64,000 bases of DNA from Solirubrobacter pauli. Its GTDB lineage: Bacteria > Actinomycetota > Thermoleophilia > Solirubrobacterales > Solirubrobacteraceae. Below the pieces are notes generated by a model. The model was given only the letters and a program-made list of their open reading frames with translations, did no database searches and had not been told where the DNA came from. Of this stretch, positions 11,501 through 18,606 are shown piece after piece (position 1 is the stretch's first letter; every line of letters begins with the position of its first letter). Where the stretch lies: the NCBI RefSeq assembly GCF_003633755.1, contig NZ_RBIL01000001.1:1287426-1351425 (forward strand), written 5' to 3'. A program made the translations under genes and the position numbers.

Positions 11501-12261
11501 TTCAGGCCGTACGTGAGCGTCGCGTCGTCGCCGGGGGCGAGCGCGCGGAGCGCGTCGGCGGCGGCATCACGGCCGACGAGCACGAAGCTGTCGTCCGGGA
11601 TCTCCCCCGCGCCGGTGCCGGTCGGGTTGACCGAGACGACCTTGTTCGCGGTCACCAGCACCTCGGCGACGTTGGTCACGCCCAGCAGGCCGCGGTTGCG
11701 CGCGTACGTGCCCCACGCCTTCGTGAACGCGAGCAGCGAGCCGGCGGGGACGCCGTTGCCGTTGGCGGCGTTGAGCGTGAGCACCGTGTGCTTGGTGCCC
11801 TTGAGCGTGGCGCTGGCCTCGAGCGTGAGGTCGACGAGCCGGCCGATGCCGTCCTTGCCGACCCCGGCGTGGTTCCAGCCCGTGCCGAGGTCCGGCGACT
11901 TGAGCAGCGTGCCGCCCAGGATCTGGCCGCCGAGCGCGGCGGTGGAGTTGTTGATGTCGAAGAAGTCGGCGTTGACGCCGGCGACGGCGCCCGCCTTGTT
12001 GGCCGACTCGGTGAGCGGACCGCCGGCAGAGACGGCGCCCTTCCACAGCGAGTCCGACTTGACCGCCGGGTTGGCGAGGTCGACCGACAGGATCTGGTGG
12101 TCGTACCAGCCGGTTTCGTCGACGGTCTTCAGGTGGCGGAGCGAGATCCCGGGTCCGACCGGCTCCGTCTTGTCGATCAGGGCGAGCTCGCCCTGCGCGC
12201 TCGCCACCGGCGGCGCCAGGAGCGCGAGCGCCGCCGCGAGTGTGAGAGTCCTTTTCAGCAC
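8557..12261 (-). CDS. Secreted phosphodiester glycosidase (NAGPA) fused to calcineurin-like metallophosphoesterase
   Basis: This 1234-aa exported protein has a signal peptide at 1-22 ending VASAQ. An NAGPA/phosphodiester glycosidase domain spans about 50-380, with VNADFFD, the marker NLDGGGSTTM near 337 and GVGVFV. Ig-like repeats follow (about 385-550), then a carbohydrate-binding-like segment (about 560-710). A calcineurin-like metallophosphoesterase covers about 730-1010, with DIQF, LNGDVTD near 770, PGNHES near 814, FAHHP and GSHAQ. The C-terminal 220 residues are Ig-like. NAGPA enzymes split sugar-phosphodiester bonds, so the second domain could remove the exposed phosphate. A natural substrate would be teichoic-acid-like or other extracellular phosphodiester glycans (inference). 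Confidence 0.92.
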   Translation of the reverse strand: MLKRTLTLAAALALLAPPVASAQGELALIDKTEPVGPGISLRHLKTVDETGWYDHQILSVDLANPAVKSDSLWKGAVSAGGPLTESANKAGAVAGVNADFFDINNSTAALGGQILGGTLLKSPDLGTGWNHAGVGKDGIGRLVDLTLEASATLKGTKHTVLTLNAANGNGVPAGSLLAFTKAWGTYARNRGLLGVTNVAEVLVTANKVVSVNPTGTGAGEIPDDSFVLVGRDAAADALRALAPGDDATLTYGLKDEVARSMQFAVGGNQPLVRDGAALPDDQLDNAVHPRTAIGFKDGGKTMLLVTADGRQAPVLGVTLRQLARTFVKLGAETALNLDGGGSTTMVARALGDTSVTVRNSPSDGAERHDPNGVGVFVTPGSGQVDELIVTPEAPRVFPGLHRTLKVKGVDDHDTPVAPGTVTWTGADAGGRVAAPADATGTLTATAKSGTVSEEAKVRVLGKLRTLELSSARLAFADADPSAARTLRVEGRDRQGYTAPIELADLDLSYDTSLLEVEQSGELLKLTPIKAGGTTLVFKAAGEQVKLPVTIGVVTQTAYTFDHADETTRWSTNGTEPATQTLSMQDGRLKLTYAGRRNMGITMRTAVVPNRIPLPGQPLRMRLRLWSELPITLSYVSYLNADGVSSGPLGAAIKAGWNDLEWTFPATTKFPVRIASFQVIETNVAQQKNGSVIFDKIDFDSSAEVESPPIEDLRPDALFSADGKAEGDWSFATLSDIQFTAAQPDLAKTGIAAINRIRATKPDLLVLNGDVTDLGGVADLKLARQTLETGGCDLVPAGGAEDSDPDTIPCYYVPGNHESYTASGQGTLDNWVAEFGRPYRTFDHKGTRFVLLNSTLGTLRSSSWAQLPMLDAALKSAATDPSIDNVMVFAHHPVDDPGELDASQLTDRTEVALIEKLLTDFRETSDKGIAMVGSHAQIADVHREQGVPYVVLPSSGKAPYGTPDRGGFTGWMKWTVDRSEKASQQWITADVRAFAQSATLTAPDALEVGDSTQVEGTIVQPSGVLPGSRVVPLRYPMSVRWSGSDNLAIGTDVAGAKAAGKAAILDPATRKLTALKSGDVTVTVTVDSMREYTGPESMAPITTSKVIRTQVTEVDEQTPIGGSVPATLALNLGPAVNFGTFTPGVEKTYEQTSTATVVSTAGDATLTVGEPGFLANGAFKLAKPLQVSGLPKTYAGPVTNDVATIGFKQEIAANDPLRTGAYSTTLTFTLSTTQP

Positions 12262-12312
12262 GCGGGCGATCCAAACGGACCGCCCGCCCCGTCTTGTGAA
12301 CTCTTCGGGAAG

Positions 12313-13023
12313 CTACGAGTTCAGGAGGCCGCCCAGGCCACCCTGGGAGCTCTGCTGCTGGGTCGCGCCGAAGACCTGGCCCTCGGACGGCTGCACCAGC
12401 ACCCAGCCCTGTCCGGAGAAGGACATCTGGACCGTCTCGCCCGAGCCGCGGCCGATCAGGTTCTTCATCTTGAAGTCGGTGCGGATGCCGGTCGAGACGC
12501 CGCTCGACCACGTGATCGCGGCCTGCGCGTCGGCGAACGTCGGCGCCGCCGCGACGTTGAGCAGGACGGGCGGGCCGTCGGAGATGATCGCCACCCAGCC
12601 CGTGCCGTGCAGCGCCATGTTGTACATGCCGCCGCCCATCATCCCGGAAGCACCTTCGACGCGGCGGATGTCCCAGTCGATGCCCGAGTCGAACGCCAGC
12701 AGGTTCGGGCCGTTGACCGTGATCATGTCGTTCTCGAGATAGATCAGGTGGATGTCCTGGGCCTGCTCGGCCAGGAACACCTCGCCACGGCCCGTGACCT
12801 TCATGAGCTGGACGCCCTCGCCGGTCACCGCCTTCTTGAGCATCCGCCCGAGTCCACCGGAGCCGGCGTGCTCGAACGTCACGTCGCCCTGGTAGGCGAC
12901 CATGGAGCCGAGCTTGGCCTGAATGGTCACCGCCTCGAGGCGCACTTTCAGCAGCTTCGAGTTCTGAAGCGCGAAAGCGTCCTGCGACTGCGTCTCATTG
13001 AACTGCCCAAGCGTCGTCTGCAT
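12313..13023 (-). CDS. AIM24 family protein (TIGR00266-like)
   Basis: This 236-aa soluble protein is of the AIM24/TIGR00266 type, named after a yeast mitochondrial biogenesis factor and of unknown biochemical role in bacteria. The family's repeated beta-strand pattern with Gly turns is visible: GSMVAYQGDVTFEH, GRGEVFLAEQAQDI, FDSGIDWDIRRVEG and GTGWVAIISDGPP. The C-terminus is Gln/Gly/Ser-rich. I use ATG 13023 because a TAGGCT box lies 8 nt upstream in the leaderless arrangement; a GTG at 13047 would add eight residues. It lies just upstream of, and is transcribed toward, the secreted glycosidase gene. Confidence 0.88.
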   Translation of the reverse strand: MQTTLGQFNETQSQDAFALQNSKLLKVRLEAVTIQAKLGSMVAYQGDVTFEHAGSGGLGRMLKKAVTGEGVQLMKVTGRGEVFLAEQAQDIHLIYLENDMITVNGPNLLAFDSGIDWDIRRVEGASGMMGGGMYNMALHGTGWVAIISDGPPVLLNVAAAPTFADAQAAITWSSGVSTGIRTDFKMKNLIGRGSGETVQMSFSGQGWVLVQPSEGQVFGATQQQSSQGGLGGLLNS

Positions 13024-13031
13024 GGGGCGCA

Positions 13032-13037
13032 AGCCTA
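13032..13037 (-). promoter_or_regulatory. Leaderless-type -10 box of the AIM24 gene
   Basis: TAGGCT on the minus strand is separated by 8 nt (TGCGCCCC) from the ATG at 13023, and no Shine-Dalgarno is present. This matches the TANNNT-N7-10-start arrangement seen repeatedly in the window. Confidence 0.5.
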
Positions 13038-13075
13038 AGTGGTCCACGCCCCGGCGCGCTGGCGGTTAGCCGTAC

Positions 13076-14281
13076 TTAGAAGCGGATGCCAGGCGGAGGC
13101 GCGCTCACGGGCGGCGGGCCCGACGGCGCGGGCTCTGCGACGCCGACCTGCCCCATCGAGGGCGCGTCCGGCTCCTGCTGCTGCGGCAGGTTCTGGTCCG
13201 CGATCGGGCCCTCGGCCGCGACCATCAGCTTGAAGTCGTGCGGCGAGGTGGCCGACTGCATGGCCTCCTCGTACGAGATCCGGCCGGCCCGCAGGTGCTT
13301 GAGCAGGTGCTGGTCGAACGTCTGCATGCCGTAGTAGCCGCCCTCGGCGACGACCTCCGGCAGCTGACCAGTGAGCTTCGGGTCGAGGATCATGTCGTGC
13401 ACCCGGCCGGTCATGACCATAATCTCGCAGCACGCGACGCGGCCGTGGCCGTCGACCGTGCGGACGAGCCGCTGGGAGACGATGCCCTTCAGCGTGCCGG
13501 CGATCATCGCGCGGGCCTGCTGCTGCTGGTGGGGCGGGAAGAAGTCGATGATGCGGTTGACGGTCTCCGGCGCGTCGACCGTGTGGAGCGTGGAGAGCAC
13601 GAGGTGACCGGTCTCGGCCGCGGACAGCGCCGTGTGCACCGTCTCCTCGTCGCGCATCTCGCCGACCAGGATCACGTCCGGGTCCTGGCGCAGCACGCGG
13701 CGCAGCGCGCGCTTGAACGACGCCGTGTCCTGCCCGACCTCGCGCTGGTTGATGATGCAGCCGCGGTCACGGTGCAGGAACTCGATCGGGTCCTCGATCG
13801 TGACGATGTGCTTCTTCATCGTCCGGTTCATGTGGTCGATCATCGCCGCGAGCGTGGTCGACTTGCCCGAGCCGGTGGTGCCGGTGAGCAGGATGATCCC
13901 GCGCTCCTCGTTGGCGAGGTTCGTGACGGCCTCGGGCAGCCCGAGCTCGTCGACGGACTTGATCACGACCGGGATCGCGCGCATGACGATCGACACCGAC
14001 CCGCGCTGCAGGAAGGCGTTGACGCGGAAGCGCCCGAGCCCTTCCACCGAGTAGGAGAAGTCGACCTCGTTCTCGGCCTCGAACTCCGCCACCTTCTCCG
14101 GGTCGAGCAGCATCTGGGCGAGCGCGTGGCGCGTGTCCTCGGGGAACAGCCGCTCGGTGCCGGCGATGGGCTCCAGATGGCCGTGCAGGCGGATCAGCGG
14201 ATAGGAGGGGACCTTCAGGTGGAGGTCAGAGCCCTCGGCCGCGATGAGATAGCGCAGGGCGTGATCGAGATCGAAAGCCAT
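13076..14281 (-). CDS. pilT: PilT-type pilus retraction ATPase
   Basis: This 401-aa secretion-superfamily ATPase has SDLHLKV near residue 19, Walker A GTTGSGKST near 132, an Asp box IEDPIEFLH, Walker B VILVGEMRDEET near 205 and the His box STLHT. These are the classical PilT blocks, and the AIRAG-like retraction signature is partly present near the C-terminus (HLRAGRISYEEA). PilT powers pilus depolymerisation. No pilin, PilB, PilC or PilM-Q gene is nearby, so it is an orphan here and must serve machinery encoded elsewhere. The C-terminal 45 residues are Pro/Gln-rich and disordered. The gene starts 9 nt after the MarR gene ends and may be co-transcribed with it. Confidence 0.93.
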   Translation of the reverse strand: MAFDLDHALRYLIAAEGSDLHLKVPSYPLIRLHGHLEPIAGTERLFPEDTRHALAQMLLDPEKVAEFEAENEVDFSYSVEGLGRFRVNAFLQRGSVSIVMRAIPVVIKSVDELGLPEAVTNLANEERGIILLTGTTGSGKSTTLAAMIDHMNRTMKKHIVTIEDPIEFLHRDRGCIINQREVGQDTASFKRALRRVLRQDPDVILVGEMRDEETVHTALSAAETGHLVLSTLHTVDAPETVNRIIDFFPPHQQQQARAMIAGTLKGIVSQRLVRTVDGHGRVACCEIMVMTGRVHDMILDPKLTGQLPEVVAEGGYYGMQTFDQHLLKHLRAGRISYEEAMQSATSPHDFKLMVAAEGPIADQNLPQQQEPDAPSMGQVGVAEPAPSGPPPVSAPPPGIRF

Positions 14282-14290
14282 GGGAGGTTG

Positions 14291-14791
14291 TCATCGGCCC
14301 GCATCCAGCAGGCCTTGAGCGCTGCGTACCCGCCTGGCCGCCACCGCGTGCATCGCGTCGCGTGCCTGGATCGCGGCCCTGAGCGTCGCGGCCGCCTGCT
14401 CCACGCGCTCCGCGCCCAGGGCGGTCGCCAGCTCGGCGTTGACCGCCGCACGCCCCGCGCGGCCGGCCTCCACGACGGCGCGCCCGCGCGCCGACAACGC
14501 CAGCAGCCGCACCCGCGCGTCCGCCGGCGAGGGCGTCCGCTCGACGTAGCCGAGCGCCTCCAGCTCGCGTGCAGCCTTCGAGATCGCCTGCGACGTCACC
14601 CCCAGGTTCTCGGCGACCTCACCGACCGGCCGTGGACCTTCGACCAGCTGCTGGAAGACGAACCCGTGCGCGTACCGCACGTCGGGGAAGTCCACGCGCA
14701 GCCGGTCCAGCAGCTCGTTGTTGAGCGTCTCGGCCAGCAGCTGGACCCAGAGCACGAGGTCGTTGTCATGTAACCCAGGTTGTGTAACCAT
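14291..14791 (-). CDS. MarR-family transcriptional regulator
   Basis: This 166-aa winged-helix regulator has FVFQQLVEGPRPVGEVAENLGVTSQAISKAARELEALGYV as its recognition-helix region (about 45-85) and the wing TPSPADARVRLLALSARG, both typical of MarR. I begin at the ATG at 14791, which lies inside a palindrome; a GTG at 14755 would give 154 aa and leave room for a promoter. The divergent SnoaL-like gene starts only 6 nt away, and two 14-bp operator-like repeats cover both starts. It is therefore probably autoregulated and represses its neighbour. The ligand is unknown. Confidence 0.88.
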   Translation of the reverse strand: MVTQPGLHDNDLVLWVQLLAETLNNELLDRLRVDFPDVRYAHGFVFQQLVEGPRPVGEVAENLGVTSQAISKAARELEALGYVERTPSPADARVRLLALSARGRAVVEAGRAGRAAVNAELATALGAERVEQAAATLRAAIQARDAMHAVAARRVRSAQGLLDAGR

Positions 14792-14796
14792 GGTTG
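14769..14796. promoter_or_regulatory. Tandem 14-bp palindromic operator between MarR and SnoaL-like genes
   Basis: TGTAACCCAGGTTG (14769-14782) is followed directly by TGTAACCATGGTTG (14783-14796). Each is an AACC-NN-GGTT palindrome, and the pair covers the MarR start at 14791 and abuts the SnoaL start at 14798. Such doubled half-sites suit two MarR dimers controlling both genes. Confidence 0.7.
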
Positions 14797-14797
14797 C

Positions 14798-15157
14798 ATG
14801 ATACTCGACGACTTCTTCACCGCTGCCGCAGCGTTCGACGACGAGGCGCTGGCGCGCGTGCTGCACCCCGAGGCGCGGATCTCGGAGATGCCGAACCTGA
14901 TCAACCGCGAGGGGACCGAGCGCGACCTCACGTCCGCGCGGGAGGCGCTCACGCGCGGGAGAGGGCTGCTCGCGCGCCAGCGCTACGACGTGCACGAGGT
15001 GCTCGAGGCCGGCGACCGGATCGCGGCGCGCGCGACGTGGCGGGGGACGCTCGCCGCGACCGGGCAGGAGCTGACGGCGCACATCGCGACCTTCACGCAG
15101 GTGCGTGACGGACGGATCATCCGCCACGCGACCTACGACTGCTACGAAGCGTTCTAA
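14798..15157 (+). CDS. SnoaL-like / NTF2-fold protein
   Basis: This 119-aa protein has an NTF2-like (SnoaL) pattern: an N-terminal helix DDFFTAAAAFDDEALARVLHPEA, then REALTRG, then beta strands ending FTQVRDGRIIRHATYDCYEAF. The fold hosts small-molecule isomerases, cyclases and ligand binders, so the activity cannot be named. ATG 14798 is preferred over an upstream TTG because it follows the operator and begins the conserved helix. It is divergent from a MarR gene that likely represses it. Its stop overlaps the convergent sigma-factor stop by 4 nt. Confidence 0.8.
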   Translation: MILDDFFTAAAAFDDEALARVLHPEARISEMPNLINREGTERDLTSAREALTRGRGLLARQRYDVHEVLEAGDRIAARATWRGTLAATGQELTAHIATFTQVRDGRIIRHATYDCYEAF

Positions 15158-16254
15158 GCCACGTCGCGGAGCTTCTGGGCTTCCGCGAGGGACTGCAGCT
15201 TCTTCAGCGACTGGTTCTCGATCTGGCGGATGCGCTCGCGCGTGACGTTGAACGTCCGCCCGACCTCGTCGAGCGTGCGCGGGTGCTCCCCGCCGAGGCC
15301 GTACCGCAGCTCGAGCACGCGCCGCTCGCGGTACGAGAGGTTCTCCAGCGCCTCGCGAAGGGCTTCCTTCGTGAGGATCTCCGCCGCGCGCTCGTACGGG
15401 GACTCCGCACGCTCGTCGGCGATGAACTGGCCGAACTCCGACTCCTCCTCGTCGCCGACCGGCTTCTCGAGCGAGACCGGCGCCTGGGCGGAGCGCTTGA
15501 TCGAGTCCACCTCTTCGGGGTCGATGCCGGTGACCTCGGCGATCTCCTCCGGGGTGGGCTCACGGCCGAGCTCCGTCACGAGCTTGCGCTCGGCGCGGCC
15601 GATCTTGTTGAGCTTCTCCACCACGTGGACCGGGATCCGGATGGTCCGCGCCTTGTCGGCGAGCGCGCGAGCGATCGCCTGGCGGATCCACCACGTGGCG
15701 TAGGTCGAGAACTTGAAGCCCTTGCGGTAGTCGAACTTCTCCGCCGCGCGAACGAGACCGAGCGTCCCCTCCTGGATCAGGTCCAGGAACGGCAAACCTT
15801 GGTTCCGGTAGTTCTTCGCGATGGAGACGACGAGCCGCAGGTTGGACTCGACCATCTTCTGCTTGGCGTCCAGGTCGCCGCGTTCGATGCGGCGGGCCAG
15901 GTCGACCTCTTCCTGGGCCGTGAGCAGGCGGACCTTGCCGATGTCCTTCAGGAACAGCTGAAGGGAGTCGGTGGTCATGTCCGGCTTCAGGTCGATCGTC
16001 GTCTTCGCCTTGCGCCGGCCGCGCTTGTCAGGAGCGCGATCCTCCTGCCCGGCGGCGAGCGCCGGGTCGATCTCCTCGACGAGCTCGATCTCTGACTTCT
16101 CGAGGAAAGCGTGCAGCTCCTCGACGTCCGACTCGTCCAGGTCCACTTCTGCAACCGCGGTCGAGATCTCGGCGAACGTCAGGACGCCTACCTGCTGGCC
16201 CTTGAGGATCAGTCCTTTGACTTCTTCGAGTTCCTGCAGATCCACAACTGACAT
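15154..16254 (-). CDS. rpoD: Principal RNA polymerase sigma factor (RpoD/SigA, sigma-70)
   Basis: This 366-aa group 1 sigma factor carries region 1.1-like residues 1-60 (acidic), region 1.2 (DSLQLFLKDIGKVRLL near 95), region 2 with NLRLVVSIAKNYRNQGLPFLDLI... and the DNA-melting segment KFSTYATWWIRQAI, region 3 (RIPVHVVEKLNKI) and region 4 with LELRYGL...TLDEVGRTFNVTRERIRQIE. It is shorter than Escherichia coli RpoD because the non-conserved insert is absent, as is usual in actinobacteria. The start ATG is preceded by GGGAC. The 260-nt upstream gap is the longest leader region in this part of the window. Confidence 0.97.
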   Translation of the reverse strand: MSVVDLQELEEVKGLILKGQQVGVLTFAEISTAVAEVDLDESDVEELHAFLEKSEIELVEEIDPALAAGQEDRAPDKRGRRKAKTTIDLKPDMTTDSLQLFLKDIGKVRLLTAQEEVDLARRIERGDLDAKQKMVESNLRLVVSIAKNYRNQGLPFLDLIQEGTLGLVRAAEKFDYRKGFKFSTYATWWIRQAIARALADKARTIRIPVHVVEKLNKIGRAERKLVTELGREPTPEEIAEVTGIDPEEVDSIKRSAQAPVSLEKPVGDEEESEFGQFIADERAESPYERAAEILTKEALREALENLSYRERRVLELRYGLGGEHPRTLDEVGRTFNVTRERIRQIENQSLKKLQSLAEAQKLRDVA

Positions 16255-16498
16255 GGAAGTCCCGTTCTAGCGAGGCTCCCCTGCGAGAGCCGGCCTTTCT
16301 GGATATGTGTGCCCCACGACGGCTACGGGGGTAGAACACCCTCCCGGCGCCACCGTTGCGGCTGAGTCTAGGCACTGCATTTGCCGACTTCCACCCGCAG
16401 TTGTCGCTGGCCTCATAGCCGGCATGCGCAGCGCTGCGCCTAGGCGGGGGTGTGGGACTGCCGGCAATGATAGTCGCCACTGACGCCGCGTCCACACG
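16255..16498. other. Intergenic region upstream of the sigma factor gene
   Basis: About 240 nt separate the sigma factor start from the promoter of the small plus-strand gene. I see no gene or tRNA here. Its GC content is lower and more even than in the flanking genes. It must hold the sigma factor promoter, but no -35/-10 pair stands out clearly. Confidence 0.5.
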
Positions 16499-16504
16499 TA
16501 CACT
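16499..16504 (+). promoter_or_regulatory. Candidate -10 box of the 113-aa basic protein gene
   Basis: TACACT lies 10 nt before the ATG at 16515 and no ribosome site is present, fitting the leaderless TANNNT pattern of the window. Confidence 0.4.
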
Positions 16505-16514
16505 CGATACGTCG

Positions 16515-16856
16515 ATGGCGGACAAGGCCCCGAAAGCGAAGGCGAAGGCCTCAGCGAGGGAGAACGGTGTGCTCGGCACGCTGCCCGCGGCCCGTCCTCC
16601 GCGCCTCGGCGCACCGCGCCGTGAAGCGGTGAAACGCACGCGCGGTGCCGCCGCGAAGCCCCGCGCCGTGCGCTCCGCCGCGCCTGAGCTGCGCCCGCAC
16701 CGCACGCCCGCGCCGCCGCCCAGACCGCTCGGTGCGCCGAAGGGCGCCGAGCTGGTCACCACCGCCATCCGGGCGACGGGCGAGCTCGCCCATATGGGCG
16801 TCGTGGTCGGCGGTCAGGCCCTCAAGCGCACGATCCGGCGCCTGCCGCGCCCTTAG
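16515..16856 (+). CDS. Small basic Ala/Pro/Lys-rich protein of unknown function
   Basis: This 113-aa protein starts MADKAPKAKAKASA and stays rich in Ala, Pro, Arg and Lys for 75 residues (low complexity, highly basic). It ends in a more ordered helix, AELVTTAIRATGELAHMGVVVGGQALKRTIRRL. The basic tail resembles histone-like or nucleic-acid-binding extensions, while the C-terminal amphipathic helix could bind membrane or protein; both are inference. I chose ATG 16515 because of the TACACT box upstream. Its stop overlaps the convergent MerR gene by 4 nt. Low complexity makes homology calls unreliable. Confidence 0.6.
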   Translation: MADKAPKAKAKASARENGVLGTLPAARPPRLGAPRREAVKRTRGAAAKPRAVRSAAPELRPHRTPAPPPRPLGAPKGAELVTTAIRATGELAHMGVVVGGQALKRTIRRLPRP

Positions 16857-17734
16857 CCCCGCGCGTCGAGGAACCCGAGCATCCGGTTCGTCACCGCGGT
16901 GAGACCGGGCGTCGGCACCTCGACCGCCAGCGGGCGGTCCGCAAGCAGACCGAGCACGCGTTCGGACCAGTCGGGCGCGCGGCGCGTGGCGAGCGTCGCG
17001 CCGACCTGGGCCGCGCGCCGGACGACGGTCGGATCCATCGTCCAGATCGCCTCGAAGATGCGGGCCTGCGGGTCGGGCGTCTCCCACGCGACGAGCGCGG
17101 CGGCGAAGCCTGGCGCGTCGACGACCACCGCCCACTCGTGGCCGAGCGCGTCGGCGGCGCCGACCGGGATCTCGACCGGCTCGTCCTCCTCGCCCACGTG
17201 CACGTCGTCGAAGGTCGCGAACACGCCGACCGCGTCGGACACGCGCGCCATCCGCCGGTAGCGGTGCTCGACGGCGCGGTAGTTGTGCTCGTCCTGGAAG
17301 GCGCCGATCACGACTGGGCCGGCGGCCCGGGCGATCGCTTCCTCCTCGATCGCGCGCGAGAGCGCGACGAGCGTCGGCTTGCTCAGCCGCTGCGGGTTGA
17401 CGGGCGAGTCGGCGGCCACGAGCGCGGCGAAGATCGACGGGCGGTCGGTCGTGCCCTCCATCGAGCGCACGCGGTCGAGCGCGGCCGGCACGGACAGGCC
17501 GCGGTCGCGGAAGGCGACGATGCGCCGGATCGCGGCGACGTCCTCCTCGCTGTACACGCGGTAGCCGGACGCGGTGCGCCCGGGCTCGGGGAAGCCGTAC
17601 CGCTGCTCCCACATGCGGATGGTCCCGGCGGCGACCCCGGTCTGCTCCGCCACGTCTTTGATCGCAAGCTTCTTCAAAGCGTCCCGGTTCACCCTACGGG
17701 CGTGCGCCCGATCGGGATTTGCGCTGCCGCTCAT
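16853..17734 (-). CDS. MerR-family regulator with C-terminal DICT-like sensor domain
   Basis: This 293-aa protein has an N-terminal MerR helix-turn-helix (about 23-90: LAIKDVAEQTGVAAGTIRMWEQRYGFPEPGRT and YRVYSEEDVAAIRRI). About 180 residues resembling the DICT sensory domain follow (LVALSRAIEEEAIARAAGPVVIGAFQDEHNYRAVEHRYRRMAR and VFATFDDVHV). DICT domains are found with diguanylate cyclases and two-component proteins and in actinobacterial MerR proteins, where light or redox sensing has been proposed. The metal-binding Cys of CueR/MerR are absent, so it is not a metal sensor. It is divergent from an NmrA-like gene with 17 nt between starts, which it may regulate. Confidence 0.85.
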   Translation of the reverse strand: MSGSANPDRAHARRVNRDALKKLAIKDVAEQTGVAAGTIRMWEQRYGFPEPGRTASGYRVYSEEDVAAIRRIVAFRDRGLSVPAALDRVRSMEGTTDRPSIFAALVAADSPVNPQRLSKPTLVALSRAIEEEAIARAAGPVVIGAFQDEHNYRAVEHRYRRMARVSDAVGVFATFDDVHVGEEDEPVEIPVGAADALGHEWAVVVDAPGFAAALVAWETPDPQARIFEAIWTMDPTVVRRAAQVGATLATRRAPDWSERVLGLLADRPLAVEVPTPGLTAVTNRMLGFLDARG

Positions 17735-17737
17735 GGG

Positions 17738-17743
17738 TACGGT
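17738..17743 (+). promoter_or_regulatory. Leaderless-type -10 box of the NmrA-like gene
   Basis: TACGGT is followed by 8 nt (CCGCCTGG) and then ATG 17752. It lies in the 17-nt gap between divergent starts, so its transcript would be essentially leaderless. Confidence 0.5.
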
Positions 17744-17751
17744 CCGCCTGG

Positions 17752-18606
17752 ATGATCCTCGTCACTGGTGCCACCGGATATGTCGGTTCACAGCTTGTCG
17801 ACGAGCTGCTCAAACGCGGAGAGACGGTACGCACACTCAGCCGCCGTGGAGCCGGTAAGGGAGACGCGCGCAAGGGTGACGTGCTCTCCGGCGCAGGGCT
17901 GCCCGAGGCGCTCGACGGCGTCGACACGGCGTACTACCTGGTCCACTCGATGGGCTCGGGCGGCGACTTCGCGGCCAAGGACCGCCAGGCCGCGGCCAAC
18001 TTCGCGGAGGCGGCGGCCACCGCCGGCGTGCGGCGCGTCGTCTACCTCGGCGGGCTCGGCTCGGAGAACTCCGAGCACCTGCGCTCGCGCCATGAGGTCG
18101 CCAACATGCTCCGCGCGCGGCTGCACTCCAAGCTCGTGTACGTGCGCGCGGCGATGATCGTCGGGCCCGGAAGTGCCTCGTACGACATCCTCGAGCACCT
18201 CGTCAAGCGGCTGCCGGTGATGATCGTGCCGAAGTGGCTGGACACGAAGACGCAGCCGGTCGCGCTCTCGGACGTGGTCAAGACGCTCGCCGACCTGGCG
18301 ACCGTCGAGGACGCCCCCGAGGAGGTGCAGCTCGGCGGCGCCGACGTCCTCACCTATCGTGAGATGATGGCCCGCGCCGCTCCGCTGATGGGCCGCCGAC
18401 CTCCGCTCGTCATTCGCGTCCCCGTCCTCACGCCCCGCCTCTCCTCCTACTGGGTGGCCCTCGTCACGCCCGTCTCGTTCGGGCTGATCAAGCCGCTCGT
18501 CGACGGGCTGGGCGCCGAGATGGTCGTGCAGCAGGATCCGCCGCCCGGGATCAACGACCAGCCGCTCGGCTTCGACGACGCCGTCCGCGAAGCGCTCAGC
18601 CGATGA
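17752..18606 (+). CDS. NAD(P)H-binding NmrA/SDR-like reductase
   Basis: This 284-aa atypical SDR has a Rossmann start MILVTGATGYVGSQLVDELL with GATGYVG, a second strand VRTLSRRG, VDTAYYLVHSMGSGGDF near residue 62 and VVYLGGLG near 98. The YLVHSM and SRHEVANMLR blocks are typical of the NmrA-like, SDR a5-type proteins often annotated as NAD(P)H-binding or DUF2867-linked. The substrate is unknown. The start is the ATG next to a TACGGT box, and the gene's stop overlaps the next start as ATGA, so the two are translationally coupled. Confidence 0.87.
   Translation: MILVTGATGYVGSQLVDELLKRGETVRTLSRRGAGKGDARKGDVLSGAGLPEALDGVDTAYYLVHSMGSGGDFAAKDRQAAANFAEAAATAGVRRVVYLGGLGSENSEHLRSRHEVANMLRARLHSKLVYVRAAMIVGPGSASYDILEHLVKRLPVMIVPKWLDTKTQPVALSDVVKTLADLATVEDAPEEVQLGGADVLTYREMMARAAPLMGRRPPLVIRVPVLTPRLSSYWVALVTPVSFGLIKPLVDGLGAEMVVQQDPPPGINDQPLGFDDAVREALSR

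Noticed and set aside
9439-13038. A roughly 1200-codon open frame antisense to the secreted glycosidase and AIM24 genes
   Set aside because: Its translation is a low-complexity Arg/Ala/Gly/Val string with no domain, as expected for the antisense of GC-rich coding DNA. The minus-strand genes have clear motifs.
16255-16514. Hidden tRNA or small RNA upstream of the sigma factor gene
   Set aside because: No cloverleaf, GTTC-type T loop or CCA-like end could be drawn; it is better explained as promoter and leader.
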